Assembly (NCBI GenBank): GCA_041687675.1
Contig: JAWLBM010000018.1
Location: 21,673-85,672, forward strand
Origin: JAWLBM01 sp041687675
GTDB lineage: Bacteria > Pseudomonadota > Alphaproteobacteria > Rhizobiales > Pleomorphomonadaceae
Direction: 5' to 3'
Length of the DNA: 64,000 bases
Below the pieces are notes generated by a model. That model did not search any database and was not told where the DNA came from. It saw only the letters and a list, made by a program, of their open reading frames with translations. Of this stretch, positions 47,215 to 56,210 are shown piece after piece. The translations under genes and the position numbers were made by a program. Within the stretch, counting starts at the first letter, position 1. Each line of letters begins with the position of its first letter.

Positions 47215-47242
47215 AATCTAGTCGACATTTGCGTTCGCGCAA
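47215..47242 (-). promoter_or_regulatory. Candidate promoter of the 27-aa membrane peptide
   Basis: On the minus strand TTGCGC, a 16-base spacer and TAGATT; transcription would start near 47208. The -35 overlaps a TTGCG-TTCG-CGCAA inverted repeat (47229-47242). The rest of 47243-47451 is AT-richer DNA with no gene seen. Confidence 0.45.
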
Positions 47243-47451
47243 CCAAATTCGATTGTGCATCGCACTGCACAAACCGAAACGCCGCAATCGAATTCTGGGA
47301 TTTAACGCACTTTCAAGAGTCTGCACTTGGATGCGTGGAATTCGGAGAAAAATCTTTCTAATGACCGGGGGCGTGCCAAAACGTTTGCGGTTCCCCGCAC
47401 GTGCGGCCGGTGCTGCGGTGCAAGGACGAATTTTCGTGCCGGGGCGAGGCC

Positions 47452-48708
47452 TCAGCCGTGCGCGACCAGCCGCTCCAGCCAGTCCGCCGCCGCCAGCGCG
47501 ACGCGGTCCTTGCCGAAGGGAGCGATCACCTGCACGCCGAGCGGCATCCCGGCCGTCCCGGCGAGGCCCGGCACGTTCACGGCCGGCACGCCCATCAGGG
47601 TCCACAGCCTGTTGAACCGGGGATCGCCCGTGGCGGACAGGCCCTCGGGCGCGACGCCCGGCGCCGACGGGGCGACGAGCACGTCCACGTCCTCGAAGAC
47701 ATCGACCAGCTTGCGCCGGGCGGTGTTGGCGATCGAGCGCGCCGCGTCGTAGGCGGTCACCGACAGGGCCCGCCCGCGCTCCAGCCCCTCCCGGAGCTGC
47801 GGCGAGATCCGGTCGGCGGCGGTGTCGTACTCCCAAGCGAGCGCCAGCGCCCCCTCGTAGTCCATGATGATCTTCTGCGCCTCGAAGGCCTCGTCGTAGA
47901 GGCTCGGCAGGACGATGTCGCGAACCCCGGCGCCCTGCGCCCGCGCCCGTCGCGCCAGCCCGGCGAGGGCGTCCAGCATGTCCGCGTCGGCCGTCTCCCA
48001 GGGATGGCCGGCGAGGAAGCCGAGCCGCGGCGCGCCGAAGTTGCGGACGTCGACGCGAAGCTCCCGGCCCGTCAGCGCCGCGAGGGCATAGGCGCAGTCG
48101 GCGACGCCGGCGGCGAACAGGCCGACCGTGTCGAGGTGCCAGGAGAAGGTCTTCACCCCGACCGCCGGCAGCAGCCGGAAGGACGGCTTGATCGCGGCGA
48201 CGCCGCAGAAGGCGGCCGGGCGGATCACCGACCCCGCCGTCTGCGTGCCGAAGGCGAGCGCCACCATGCCGGCGGCGACCGCCGCCGCGGAGCCGGACGA
48301 GGACCCGCCCGGCGTCCGGCCCGCGTCGAGCGGGTTGGTGGTGACCGTCGGCTGGAGGTTGGCGAACTCGGTGGTGCGGGTCTTGCCGAGCAGCACCCCG
48401 CCGGCGCGGCGGGTCATCGTCACCACCGCCGCGTCGGCGCGCGGGCGCCAGCCCTCGTAGATCGCCGATCCGTATTCGGTGGGGAAGTCGGCCGTGTCGA
48501 TGATGTCCTTGACGCCGTGAGGCAGCCCGCCGAGCGGCCCGCCCCCGGCGCCTTCGGCCGCGGCCCTGGCGGCCTCGACGTGGTGGCGGACGAAGGCCTG
48601 CACCGTCGGCTCGCGGGCGGCGAGCGTCTCGGCCACGCGGTCGTAGACCGCGGAGAGGTTGGTCCGACCGGACTCAAGGTCCGACAGGGTCCCCAGGATC
48701 GGCAGCAT
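47452..48708 (-). CDS. Amidase-signature family amidase
   Basis: 418 aa. ATG 48708 is preferred to the upstream 48744 because GGGAGGAGCGAGGTC stands before it. The Ser-cisSer-Lys triad is visible: Lys67 in HGVKDIIDT, the Gly/Ser stretch TPGGSSSGSAAAVA (136-140) and the nucleophile Ser160 in TQTAGSVIRPA. It hydrolyses a carboxamide; the substrate is not given by sequence. It lies directly downstream of the phosphonate LysR gene on the same strand (75 bp), so cotranscription and a link to aminophosphonate or amide nitrogen use are possible but unproven. Confidence 0.86.
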   Translation of the reverse strand: MLPILGTLSDLESGRTNLSAVYDRVAETLAAREPTVQAFVRHHVEAARAAAEGAGGGPLGGLPHGVKDIIDTADFPTEYGSAIYEGWRPRADAAVVTMTRRAGGVLLGKTRTTEFANLQPTVTTNPLDAGRTPGGSSSGSAAAVAAGMVALAFGTQTAGSVIRPAAFCGVAAIKPSFRLLPAVGVKTFSWHLDTVGLFAAGVADCAYALAALTGRELRVDVRNFGAPRLGFLAGHPWETADADMLDALAGLARRARAQGAGVRDIVLPSLYDEAFEAQKIIMDYEGALALAWEYDTAADRISPQLREGLERGRALSVTAYDAARSIANTARRKLVDVFEDVDVLVAPSAPGVAPEGLSATGDPRFNRLWTLMGVPAVNVPGLAGTAGMPLGVQVIAPFGKDRVALAAADWLERLVAHG

Positions 48709-48783
48709 GACCTCGCTCCTCCCGCTGCATCGGATTCGGAGCATGCATGGAACCCGCTCGGCCCCCTCGATGCAAGCGTGCGC

Positions 48784-49650
48784 TCAGGCCCCGCCCGCGG
48801 CCATCTCGAAGAAGGCCTGGACCAGCTTGCCGCCCCGCCGCTCGCGCAGGCAGATCAGCGCCTCGTCCATGGTCATCCGGTCGGCCCCCTCGATCGGGAT
48901 GCGCACGAGGCGCGGATCCTCGCCGAACTCGGCGGCGGAGACGAAGCCGACCCCCGCGCCGGAGGCGACGATCTCGCGCACCGCCTCGCGGCCCTCCGCC
49001 TCGATCGCCGGCTCCAGCACGACGCCGGCCGCGGCGGCCGCGTCCTCGAGCTTGCGGCGGGTCCTCGAGCCGCGCTCGCGCAGGACCAGCGGCAGCCGGC
49101 CGAGGTCCCCGAGGGAAAAGCTGCGGCGGCCGGCGAGCGGATGGCCGCGGGCGACGAAGGCGACGATCGGCGTCGAGTTGAGGCGCAGGCACTCGAAGTC
49201 GCGGCTGGCCGGCACCTCGCCGAGCACCCCGACGTCCGCGTCGTAGCCGTAGAGGCTCTCGATCACCGCGTCGGTGTTGCCGGCGCGGATCGAGATCCGC
49301 ACCCCCGGATGGGCCGTCCGGAAGCGCGGCAGCACGTGGAGGAGGTGGTGGGCGCTGTCGGCGATGATCCTGAGCGTTCCCGAGCGCAGCGCCCGCGTCT
49401 CGGAGAGGAGTTCCAGCGCCTGGCTCTCGGTATCGAACATGCGCCGGGTGATCTCGAGCAGCCTCTCGCCGGCCGCGGTGAGGGTCACCTGCTTCTTGTG
49501 CCGGTTGAACAGGAGGACGTTGTACTCCTCCTCCAGCTTGCGCACCTGGTCGGAGATGGCGGGCTGGGTGAGGCAGAGCTGCTCCGCCGCGCGGGAGAAG
49601 CCGCCGCAGATCGCGACATGGTGGAAGGCGCGCAGCTGGACGTAGCGCAT
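48784..49650 (-). CDS. LysR-type regulator of aminoethylphosphonate catabolism
   Basis: 288 aa. N-terminal winged helix (MRYVQLRAFHHVAICGGFSR, AAEQLCLTQPAISDQVRKLE) and a type 2 periplasmic-binding-like effector domain (~95-288). The sequence resembles the LysR group associated with AEP catabolism (TIGR03339, from memory), and it is divergent from phnW with a 144-bp shared control region, the standard arrangement of a LysR activator and its target. The effector is probably AEP or phosphonoacetaldehyde (inference). Confidence 0.87.
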   Translation of the reverse strand: MRYVQLRAFHHVAICGGFSRAAEQLCLTQPAISDQVRKLEEEYNVLLFNRHKKQVTLTAAGERLLEITRRMFDTESQALELLSETRALRSGTLRIIADSAHHLLHVLPRFRTAHPGVRISIRAGNTDAVIESLYGYDADVGVLGEVPASRDFECLRLNSTPIVAFVARGHPLAGRRSFSLGDLGRLPLVLRERGSRTRRKLEDAAAAAGVVLEPAIEAEGREAVREIVASGAGVGFVSAAEFGEDPRLVRIPIEGADRMTMDEALICLRERRGGKLVQAFFEMAAGGA

Positions 49651-49704
49651 TCGGTTCTCCCCAACCCCTCGGCGCTTCAGGACCCGGCCAGCAAACCACA
49701 GCTG

Positions 49705-49745
49705 AATCGATAGGTCGATACAAAGGAACGATTTTACAAATATCG
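49705..49745. promoter_or_regulatory. Putative LysR operator upstream of phnW
   Basis: Two overlapping dyads: AATCG-N19-CGATT (49705-49733) and the imperfect palindrome CGATTTTACAAATATCG (49729-49745; 12 of 16 paired positions). The octamer GATTTTAC (49730-49737) recurs in the dyad upstream of the AEP transporter. AT-rich in a GC-rich surrounding. Confidence 0.55.
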
Positions 49746-49794
49746 GGGCGCGTGGAAGATGTCGCCGACCACCGCCCGCCGAGGGAACGACCCG

Positions 49795-50988
49795 ATGTCG
49801 ACCGCCACCGCCTCCGCCCCGCTCCCCGCCCCCCGGCTCGGCGAGCCCTACCTGCTGACGCCCGGCCCGCTCACGACCGACTTCGCGGTGAAGGAGGCGA
49901 TGCTGCGCGACTGGGGCTCGTGGGACTCCGACTTCCGTGCGATGACCGCCTCGCTCTGCGCTGAGTTGCTGGACCTCGCCGGGGATCGCGCCGGCGACTT
50001 CGCCTGCGTGCCGATGCAGGGCTCCGGCAGCTTCTCGGTCGAGGCGATGCTCGGCACGCTGGTGCCGCGCGAGGGCAAGGTGCTGGTGCTCGCCAACGGC
50101 GCCTATGGGCTGCGCGCCGCCGAGACGCTGCGCTATCTCGGCCGCGCCCACACGGTGATCGACAAGGGCGACTACATGCCCCCGCGCGGCGACGAGGTGG
50201 GCGCCGCGCTCGACGCCGATCCGGCGATCACCCACGTGGTGGCGATCCAATGCGAGACCTCCTCGGGCATCCTCAACCCGGTGGCGGAGATCTCCGAGGC
50301 GGTCTACGCCCGCGGCGCCAAGCTGCTGGTCGATTCGATGAGCGCCTTCGGGGCGATCGACCTCGACGTCAACCGCATCCGCTACGAGGCCATGGTGTCG
50401 TCGGCCAACAAGTGCATCGAGGGCGTGCCGGGCTTCGGCTTCGTGATCGCCCGCCGCTCGGAAATCGAGGCGGCGAAGGGCAACAGCCACTCGCTGGCGC
50501 TCGACGTCCATGCCCAGTGGGCCTACCTGCAGAAGACCGGGCAGTGGCGCTATACGCCGCCCACCCACGTGGTCGCGGCCTTCCTCGAGGCCTTGAGGAT
50601 CCACCGCGAGGAAGGCGGCGTCGCCGCCCGCGGGGCGCGCTACACCCGCAACCGCGACGTCCTGGTGGCCGGGATGCGGGACCTCGGCTTCGAGACGCTG
50701 CTGAAGGACCGCTGGCTGTCGCCGATCATCGTCACCTTCTTCAACCCGGCCCATCCCAGCTTCGACTTCACCCGCTTCTACGAGGCGATGAAGGCGAAGG
50801 GGTTCATCATCTATCCCGGCAAGCTCACCGTGGTGGACAGCTTCCGCGTCGGCTGCATCGGCCGCCTCGACGAGCACGTCATGCGCGCCGTCGTCCGGGC
50901 CGCCGGCGAGGCGCTCGCCGAGATGGGCGTCGACAGCGCCGCGCCGCCCGAGGCGGCGATCGCCGAGCGCGCCAGGCTCGCCGCCTGA
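49795..50988 (+). CDS. phnW: 2-aminoethylphosphonate--pyruvate transaminase
   Basis: 397 aa PLP class V transaminase: AEP + pyruvate to phosphonoacetaldehyde + alanine. The PLP lysine is Lys206 in SSANKCIEGVPGFGF; PYLLTPGPLTT, MQGSGSFSVEAMLGTLVP and VDSMSAFGAIDLD are PhnW motifs. ATG 49795 lies 8 bases after GAGGGA; ATG 49759 would add 12 residues. First gene of the phosphonate operon. No phnX (hydrolase) is present, so the pathway runs through phosphonoacetate. Confidence 0.95.
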   Translation: MSTATASAPLPAPRLGEPYLLTPGPLTTDFAVKEAMLRDWGSWDSDFRAMTASLCAELLDLAGDRAGDFACVPMQGSGSFSVEAMLGTLVPREGKVLVLANGAYGLRAAETLRYLGRAHTVIDKGDYMPPRGDEVGAALDADPAITHVVAIQCETSSGILNPVAEISEAVYARGAKLLVDSMSAFGAIDLDVNRIRYEAMVSSANKCIEGVPGFGFVIARRSEIEAAKGNSHSLALDVHAQWAYLQKTGQWRYTPPTHVVAAFLEALRIHREEGGVAARGARYTRNRDVLVAGMRDLGFETLLKDRWLSPIIVTFFNPAHPSFDFTRFYEAMKAKGFIIYPGKLTVVDSFRVGCIGRLDEHVMRAVVRAAGEALAEMGVDSAAPPEAAIAERARLAA

Positions 50989-51023
50989 GCGCCGCCACGC
51001 AGCATCCCGAGAGGACGATCCGA

Positions 51024-52274
51024 GTGAACACAACCGCCCATCCGCCCGTCGTCGCCAACGACCGCGCCTACGCCTGGCCGAAGGTGCCGGCGATCGCCAT
51101 CTGCCTCGACGGCTGCGAACCGGCATACCTCGAGGCCGCGATCGCCGACGGCCTGATGCCGGTTCTGAAGCGCATCCGCGAGACCGGCACCGACCGGCTC
51201 GCCCACTCGGTGATCCCGTCCTTCACCAACCCGAACAACCTCTCCATCGCCACCGGGCGCCCGCCCTCCGTGCACGGCATCTGCGGCAACTACCTCTACG
51301 ACCCGGACACCGGCGAGGAGGTGATGATGAACGACGTGCGCTTCCTGCGCGCGCCGACCATCTTCAGCCGCTTCCAGGAGGCCGGCGCGAAAGTCGCGAT
51401 CGTGACCGCCAAGGACAAGCTGCGCGCCCTGCTCGGCGCCGGCCTCGGCTTCGAGGACGGCCGGGCGGTGTGCTTCTCCTCCGAGCGGGCGGACCGCACA
51501 ACAAGGGCTGAGAACGGCATCGACGACGCCAGCGCCTGGCTCGGCCGGCCGGTGCCGGAGGTCTACTCCGCCGACCTCTCCGAGTTCGTCTTTGCCGCCG
51601 GGGTGAAGCTCCTGAAGGAGTTCCGGCCGGACGTGATGTACCTGACCACCACCGACTACATCCAGCACAAGTTCGCCCCCGAGGACGCCGAGGCCAAGGC
51701 CTTCTACGCCATGTTCGACCGCTACCTCGGCGAACTCGACGCCCTCGGCGCGGCGATCGTGGTCACCGCCGACCACGGCATGAAGCCCAAGCACAACGCC
51801 GACGGCTCGCCGGCCGTCGTCTACGTCCAGGACCTCCTCGACGACTGGCTCGGCAAGGACGCCGCGCGGCTGATCCTGCCGATCACCGACCCCTACGTGG
51901 TGCACCACGGCGCGCTCGGATCCTTCGCCACCGCCTACCTGCCCGCCGGCGCCGACCGGGCGGCGCTGATCGCGCGGCTCAGCCAGGTGCCGGGGATCCT
52001 GCTGGTGGTCGATCGCGAGGAGGCGGTCCGACGCTTCGAACTGCCGGCCGACCGAATCGGCGACCTGGTGCTGGTCTCGGAGGAGAACATGACGATCGGC
52101 ACCTCCGCCCACCGCCACGACCTCGCCGCGCTGAAGGAGCCGCTGCGCAGCCACGGCGGCCTTACCGAGCAGGAGGTGCCGTTCATCGTCAACCGCAGGC
52201 TCGAGCTTGCGAACGCGCCGGTGCTCCGCAACTTCGACGCCTTCTTCCACGCCACCGCCGCCGCGGCGCTCTGA
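51024..52274 (+). CDS. phnA: Phosphonoacetate hydrolase
   Basis: 416 aa alkaline-phosphatase-superfamily enzyme that splits phosphonoacetate into acetate and phosphate. The nucleophile threonine region is PSFTNPNNLSIATGRPP, metal ligands lie in AICLDGCEPAYL, TTDYIQHKFAP and VTADHGMKPKHN. GTG 51024 follows GAGAGGACGATCCGA. It should act on the product of PhnY, encoded 8 bp downstream. Confidence 0.95.
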   Translation: MNTTAHPPVVANDRAYAWPKVPAIAICLDGCEPAYLEAAIADGLMPVLKRIRETGTDRLAHSVIPSFTNPNNLSIATGRPPSVHGICGNYLYDPDTGEEVMMNDVRFLRAPTIFSRFQEAGAKVAIVTAKDKLRALLGAGLGFEDGRAVCFSSERADRTTRAENGIDDASAWLGRPVPEVYSADLSEFVFAAGVKLLKEFRPDVMYLTTTDYIQHKFAPEDAEAKAFYAMFDRYLGELDALGAAIVVTADHGMKPKHNADGSPAVVYVQDLLDDWLGKDAARLILPITDPYVVHHGALGSFATAYLPAGADRAALIARLSQVPGILLVVDREEAVRRFELPADRIGDLVLVSEENMTIGTSAHRHDLAALKEPLRSHGGLTEQEVPFIVNRRLELANAPVLRNFDAFFHATAAAAL

Positions 52275-52282
52275 GGTCCGAC

Positions 52283-53734
52283 ATGGCAAAGCCGCCGATC
52301 GAGCCGCGCCACGAGGCGATGCGCATCGCCGGGCGCAAGGTGGACAGCGCCGACCGGGTGCCGGTCCACTACCCCTACACCGACGAGGTGATCGGCTCGG
52401 TCCCCGCCGGCACCGCCGAGCACGCCCGCGAGGCCTTCGAGATCGCCGCCGCCTACCGGCCGACGCTGACGCGCTACCAGCGCCAGCAGATCCTGCTCGG
52501 CGTCGCCCGCATCATCGCCGAGCGCAAGGCGGAGCTGGCGCCGATCATCACGGCCGAGCTCGGCATCTCGCTGGCGGACGCCATGTACGAATGCGGCCGG
52601 GCCTATGACGTGTGGACGCTGGCCGGCCAGCTCTCGATCCTCGACGACGGCCAGATCTTCTCCTGCGACATCACTCCGCACGGCAAGGCGCGCAAGATCT
52701 TCACGATGCGCGAGCCGCTGCGGGCGATCTCGGCGATCACCCCGTTCAACCACCCGCTCAACATGGTGAGCCACAAGATCGCCCCGGCGATCGCCACCAA
52801 CAACTGCATCGTGGTGAAGCCGACCGAGCTGACGCCGCTCACCGCCATCTGGCTCGCCGACGCGCTCTACGAGGCCGGGCTGCCGCCGCAGATGCTGTCG
52901 GTCGTCACCGGCTGGCCGGCCGACATCGGCGAGGAGATGATCACCAACCCGCACGTCGAGCTGATCACCTTCACCGGCGGCGTTCCGGTCGGCAAGATGA
53001 TCGCGGCCAGGGCGGTCTACAAGCGCCAGGTGCTCGAACTCGGCGGCAACGACCCGCTGATCGTCTGCTCCGACCTCTCCGACGCCGACCTCGCCAGGGC
53101 CGCCGACCTCGCCGTCGCCGGCGCGACGAAGAACTCCGGCCAGCGCTGCACCGCGGTGAAGCGCATCCTCGCCCAGGAGAGCATCGCCGACCGCTTCGTG
53201 CCGATGGTGCTGGAGCGGGCAAAGCGCATCCGCTTCGGCGACCCGATGGACCCGGCGACCGAACTCGGCGCCGTGGTCCACGCCCGCGCGGCGGAGACCT
53301 TCGAGCGCCGCGTCTACGACGCCGAGCGCCAGGGCGCCAGGGTGCTCTACGACCCGGGCCGCAAGGGCGCCGTGCTGCCGCCGATCGTGGTCGACCACGT
53401 GCCGCACGAGAGCGAACTGGTGATGGACGAGACCTTCGGCCCGGTGATCCCGATCGTCCGGGTGCCGGACGACGACGAGGCCACCATGGCGATCTCCAAC
53501 TCCACGCCCTTCGGCCTCTCCTCCGGCGTGTGCACCAACGACTGGCGGCGCATCCAGGCCTATGTCGGCGGCCTGGTCGTCGGTACGGTGAACATCTGGG
53601 AGGTGCCCGGCTACCGCATCGAGATGTCTCCCTTCGGCGGCATCAAGGACAGCGGCAACGGCTACAAAGAAGGCGTGATCGAGGCGATGAAGAGCTTCAC
53701 CAACGTGAAGACCTGGTCGCTTCCCTGGGGCTGA
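52283..53734 (+). CDS. phnY: Phosphonoacetaldehyde dehydrogenase
   Basis: 483 aa aldehyde dehydrogenase that oxidises phosphonoacetaldehyde to phosphonoacetate with NAD+. Catalytic Cys289 (NSGQRCTAVKR), general base Glu252 (LELGGNDP), Asn156 (TPFNHPLN) and the cofactor stretch FTGGVPVGK. The placement phnW-phnA-phnY defines the substrate; the same set is known from Sinorhizobium meliloti. Confidence 0.95.
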   Translation: MAKPPIEPRHEAMRIAGRKVDSADRVPVHYPYTDEVIGSVPAGTAEHAREAFEIAAAYRPTLTRYQRQQILLGVARIIAERKAELAPIITAELGISLADAMYECGRAYDVWTLAGQLSILDDGQIFSCDITPHGKARKIFTMREPLRAISAITPFNHPLNMVSHKIAPAIATNNCIVVKPTELTPLTAIWLADALYEAGLPPQMLSVVTGWPADIGEEMITNPHVELITFTGGVPVGKMIAARAVYKRQVLELGGNDPLIVCSDLSDADLARAADLAVAGATKNSGQRCTAVKRILAQESIADRFVPMVLERAKRIRFGDPMDPATELGAVVHARAAETFERRVYDAERQGARVLYDPGRKGAVLPPIVVDHVPHESELVMDETFGPVIPIVRVPDDDEATMAISNSTPFGLSSGVCTNDWRRIQAYVGGLVVGTVNIWEVPGYRIEMSPFGGIKDSGNGYKEGVIEAMKSFTNVKTWSLPWG

Positions 53735-53757
53735 TCCGAACACCGCAGGGAGGCATC

Positions 53758-54843
53758 GTGACGAGCCAGCAGCCGAACGACCTGCCAGCGACCATGACCG
53801 CGGTGCTGCTCACCGGCCACGGCGGCTTCGACAGGCTGGTCGTGCGCGACGACGTGCCGGTGCCGCGGCCGGGTCCCGGCGAGGCGCTGGTGAAGGTCGC
53901 CGCCGCCGGGGTCAACAACACCGACGTCAACACCCGTCTCGGCTGGTATGCGAAGTCCGTCCGGGGCGCGACCGGGGCGGCCGCCGGCGACGGGCCGGTC
54001 GAGGACGGCGGCTGGGCCGGCGCGATCGCCTTCCCCCGCATCCAGGGCGGCGACCTCTGCGGGCGGGTGGTCGCGCTCGGCGAGGGCGCGGCCGGGCCGC
54101 CCCTCGGCGCCCGGGTGACCTGCGCCACCAACCAGCCGGTGCCGACCGCCGAGGCGCCGACCCGCTTCCGGGTGATCGGCTCGGAGTATGACGGGGCTTT
54201 CGCGCAATATTGCGCTGTGCCGGCCGACCAGCTCTTCGACGTCTCCGCCTCGCCGCTCTCCGACGTCGAGATCGCGGCGATGCCCTGCGCCTGGGGCACC
54301 GCGATGAACCTCGTGAGCCGGGCGGCGGTGACGGCGGCCGACCGGGTGCTGGTGACCGGCGCCTCGGGCGGCGTCGGGCTCGCCGCCGTCACCCTCGCCC
54401 GCATGCGCGGCGCCGAGGTGACCGCCGTCGCGGCGGGCCCCAAGCAGGCCGCGGTCAGGGCCGCCGGCGCGAGCCGCTGCCTCGACCGGGACGAGACGCC
54501 GCCGCCGGGCGCCTTCAGCGTCGTCATCGACCTCGTCGGCGGCCCCGGATGGGGAGACGTCATCGCCGCCCTGCGGCCGGGCGGGCGCTACGCCGTATCC
54601 GGCGCGATCGCCGGGCCGATCGTCGAGGCGGACCTGCGCACCCTCTACCTCGGGGACCTGACCCTCCTCGGCTGCACCTACACGCCGCGGGAGGTCTTCG
54701 CCGAACTCGTGCGGATGATCGTGGAGGGCGCCGTGCGCCCGCTCGTCTCCCGAACCTATCCGCTGGCCGACATCGTCGCCGCCCAGGCGGACTTCCTGGC
54801 GAAGACGCACCCCGGCAAGCTCGTCCTGATCCCGCCCGCCTGA
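53758..54843 (+). CDS. MDR-superfamily (quinone oxidoreductase-like) dehydrogenase in the phosphonate operon
   Basis: 361 aa, GTG start after CAGGGAGGCATC. Medium-chain dehydrogenase fold: N-terminal catalytic domain (GEALVKVAAAGVNNTDVNTR) and Rossmann domain with VLVTGASGGVGLAAV. No structural-zinc cysteine cluster; DLCGRVVALGEG stands where zinc enzymes have GHE, so it is probably a zinc-independent, NADPH-dependent reductase or dehydrogenase. It lies 23 bp after phnY and 11 bp before pbfA, so it should act in the same pathway, perhaps on a modified phosphonate, but no role is known to me. Confidence 0.78.
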   Translation: MTSQQPNDLPATMTAVLLTGHGGFDRLVVRDDVPVPRPGPGEALVKVAAAGVNNTDVNTRLGWYAKSVRGATGAAAGDGPVEDGGWAGAIAFPRIQGGDLCGRVVALGEGAAGPPLGARVTCATNQPVPTAEAPTRFRVIGSEYDGAFAQYCAVPADQLFDVSASPLSDVEIAAMPCAWGTAMNLVSRAAVTAADRVLVTGASGGVGLAAVTLARMRGAEVTAVAAGPKQAAVRAAGASRCLDRDETPPPGAFSVVIDLVGGPGWGDVIAALRPGGRYAVSGAIAGPIVEADLRTLYLGDLTLLGCTYTPREVFAELVRMIVEGAVRPLVSRTYPLADIVAAQADFLAKTHPGKLVLIPPA

Positions 54844-54854
54844 GCTGCGAGACA

Positions 54855-56210
54855 ATGCCCGAGATCACCCATACCGAAGGCGAGTCGAACACCTCCGCGG
54901 CGCGGCGGCGCTGGGCGGAAAAGCACCCGGACGGGGCGACGCGCGCGCTGCTCGCCCGCGACGCCGACGCCTTCCTGCACCAGAGCCTGTCCAGCCCGTG
55001 CGTTTCCACCATCGCCAGGGCCGAGGGGATCTGGATCGAGGACACCGCCGGCCGCCGCTACATGGACTTCCACGGCAACTCGGTCCATCACCTCGGCTAC
55101 GGCCATCCGAAGGTGGTGGCGGCGATCAAGGACCAGCTGGACGCCCTGCCCTTCTCGCCGCGCCGCTTCACCAACGAGGTGTCGGTGGCGCTCGCCGAGC
55201 GGCTAGGCTCGCTGGCGCCCGGCGACCTCTCCAAGGTGCTGTTCACCACCGGCGGCTCGGACGCCAACGAGGTGGCGCTGAAGATCGCCCGCGCCGCCAC
55301 CGGCCGGTTCAAGACGGTGAGCTTCTGGGACGCCTTCCACGGCGCCGGCATGGGCTCGGCCAGCGTCGGCGGCGAGGCGACCTTCCGCTCGCACATCGCC
55401 GGCCCGCTGATGCCCGGCGCCGAGCATGTCGCCCCGTTCCACTGCTACCGCTGCCCCTACAACCACGCCGGCCCCGACGTCTGCGGCCTCGCCTGCGCGA
55501 AGATGGTCGACTACGTGCTGGAGCGGGAGGGCGACGTCGCCGCCGTGATCGGCGAGCCGATGCGCGCCGTCCCCGTGCCGCCGCCCCCCGGCTTCTGGAA
55601 GGCGGTGCGCGAGGCCTGCGACCGCCACGGGGCGCTGCTGATCCTCGACGAGATCCCGACCGGGCTCGGCAAGACCGGCCGCATGTTCGCCTTCGAGCAC
55701 GACGGCGTGGTGCCGGACATCGTGACCCTCGGCAAGGCCCTCGGCGGCGGCATCCTGCCGATCGCCGCCGTGGTCGCCCGGCGCGACCTCGACGTTGCCG
55801 GCGACTTCGCCATCGGCCACTACACCCACGAGAAGAACCCGGTCACCGCCCGCGCCGCCCTCGCCACCCTCGACGTGATCGAGGAGGAGGGCCTCGTCGA
55901 ACGGGCGGCCGACCTCGGCGCCCGCGCGATGGAGCGGCTCGGCGCCTTCGCGGCGACCAGCCGGATCGTCGGCGACGTCCGCGGCCGCGGGTTGATGTTC
56001 GGCGTCGAGATCGTCGAGGACCGCTCCACCCGGGCGCCGGCGAGGGACCGGGCCGAGCGGATCTACTACCGCTGCCTCGAGGCCGGCCTCAGCTTCAAGA
56101 TCAGCGCCGGCTGCGTGCTCACCCTGTCGCCGCCGCTGGTGATCGCGCGCGACGACCTCGACCGCGCCCTCTCCATCGTCGAAGACGCCATCCGCGCCGA
56201 AGAGACCTGA
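54855..56210 (+). CDS. pbfA: (R)-1-hydroxy-2-aminoethylphosphonate ammonia-lyase, PbfA-like
   Basis: 451 aa class III aminotransferase-fold PLP protein. PLP lysine Lys294 (TLGKALGGGILP), Asp265 in LILDEIPTG, and TTGGSDANEVALKIARA. In AEP operons the protein of this type is PbfA, which eliminates ammonia from hydroxy-AEP to give phosphonoacetaldehyde and so lets the same pathway use a second substrate. Assignment rests on context and family. An unusual pair CYRCPYNHAGPDVCGLAC (cited in part) carries four cysteines that might bind a metal. The EamA gene begins right after the stop. Confidence 0.83.
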   Translation: MPEITHTEGESNTSAARRRWAEKHPDGATRALLARDADAFLHQSLSSPCVSTIARAEGIWIEDTAGRRYMDFHGNSVHHLGYGHPKVVAAIKDQLDALPFSPRRFTNEVSVALAERLGSLAPGDLSKVLFTTGGSDANEVALKIARAATGRFKTVSFWDAFHGAGMGSASVGGEATFRSHIAGPLMPGAEHVAPFHCYRCPYNHAGPDVCGLACAKMVDYVLEREGDVAAVIGEPMRAVPVPPPPGFWKAVREACDRHGALLILDEIPTGLGKTGRMFAFEHDGVVPDIVTLGKALGGGILPIAAVVARRDLDVAGDFAIGHYTHEKNPVTARAALATLDVIEEEGLVERAADLGARAMERLGAFAATSRIVGDVRGRGLMFGVEIVEDRSTRAPARDRAERIYYRCLEAGLSFKISAGCVLTLSPPLVIARDDLDRALSIVEDAIRAEET

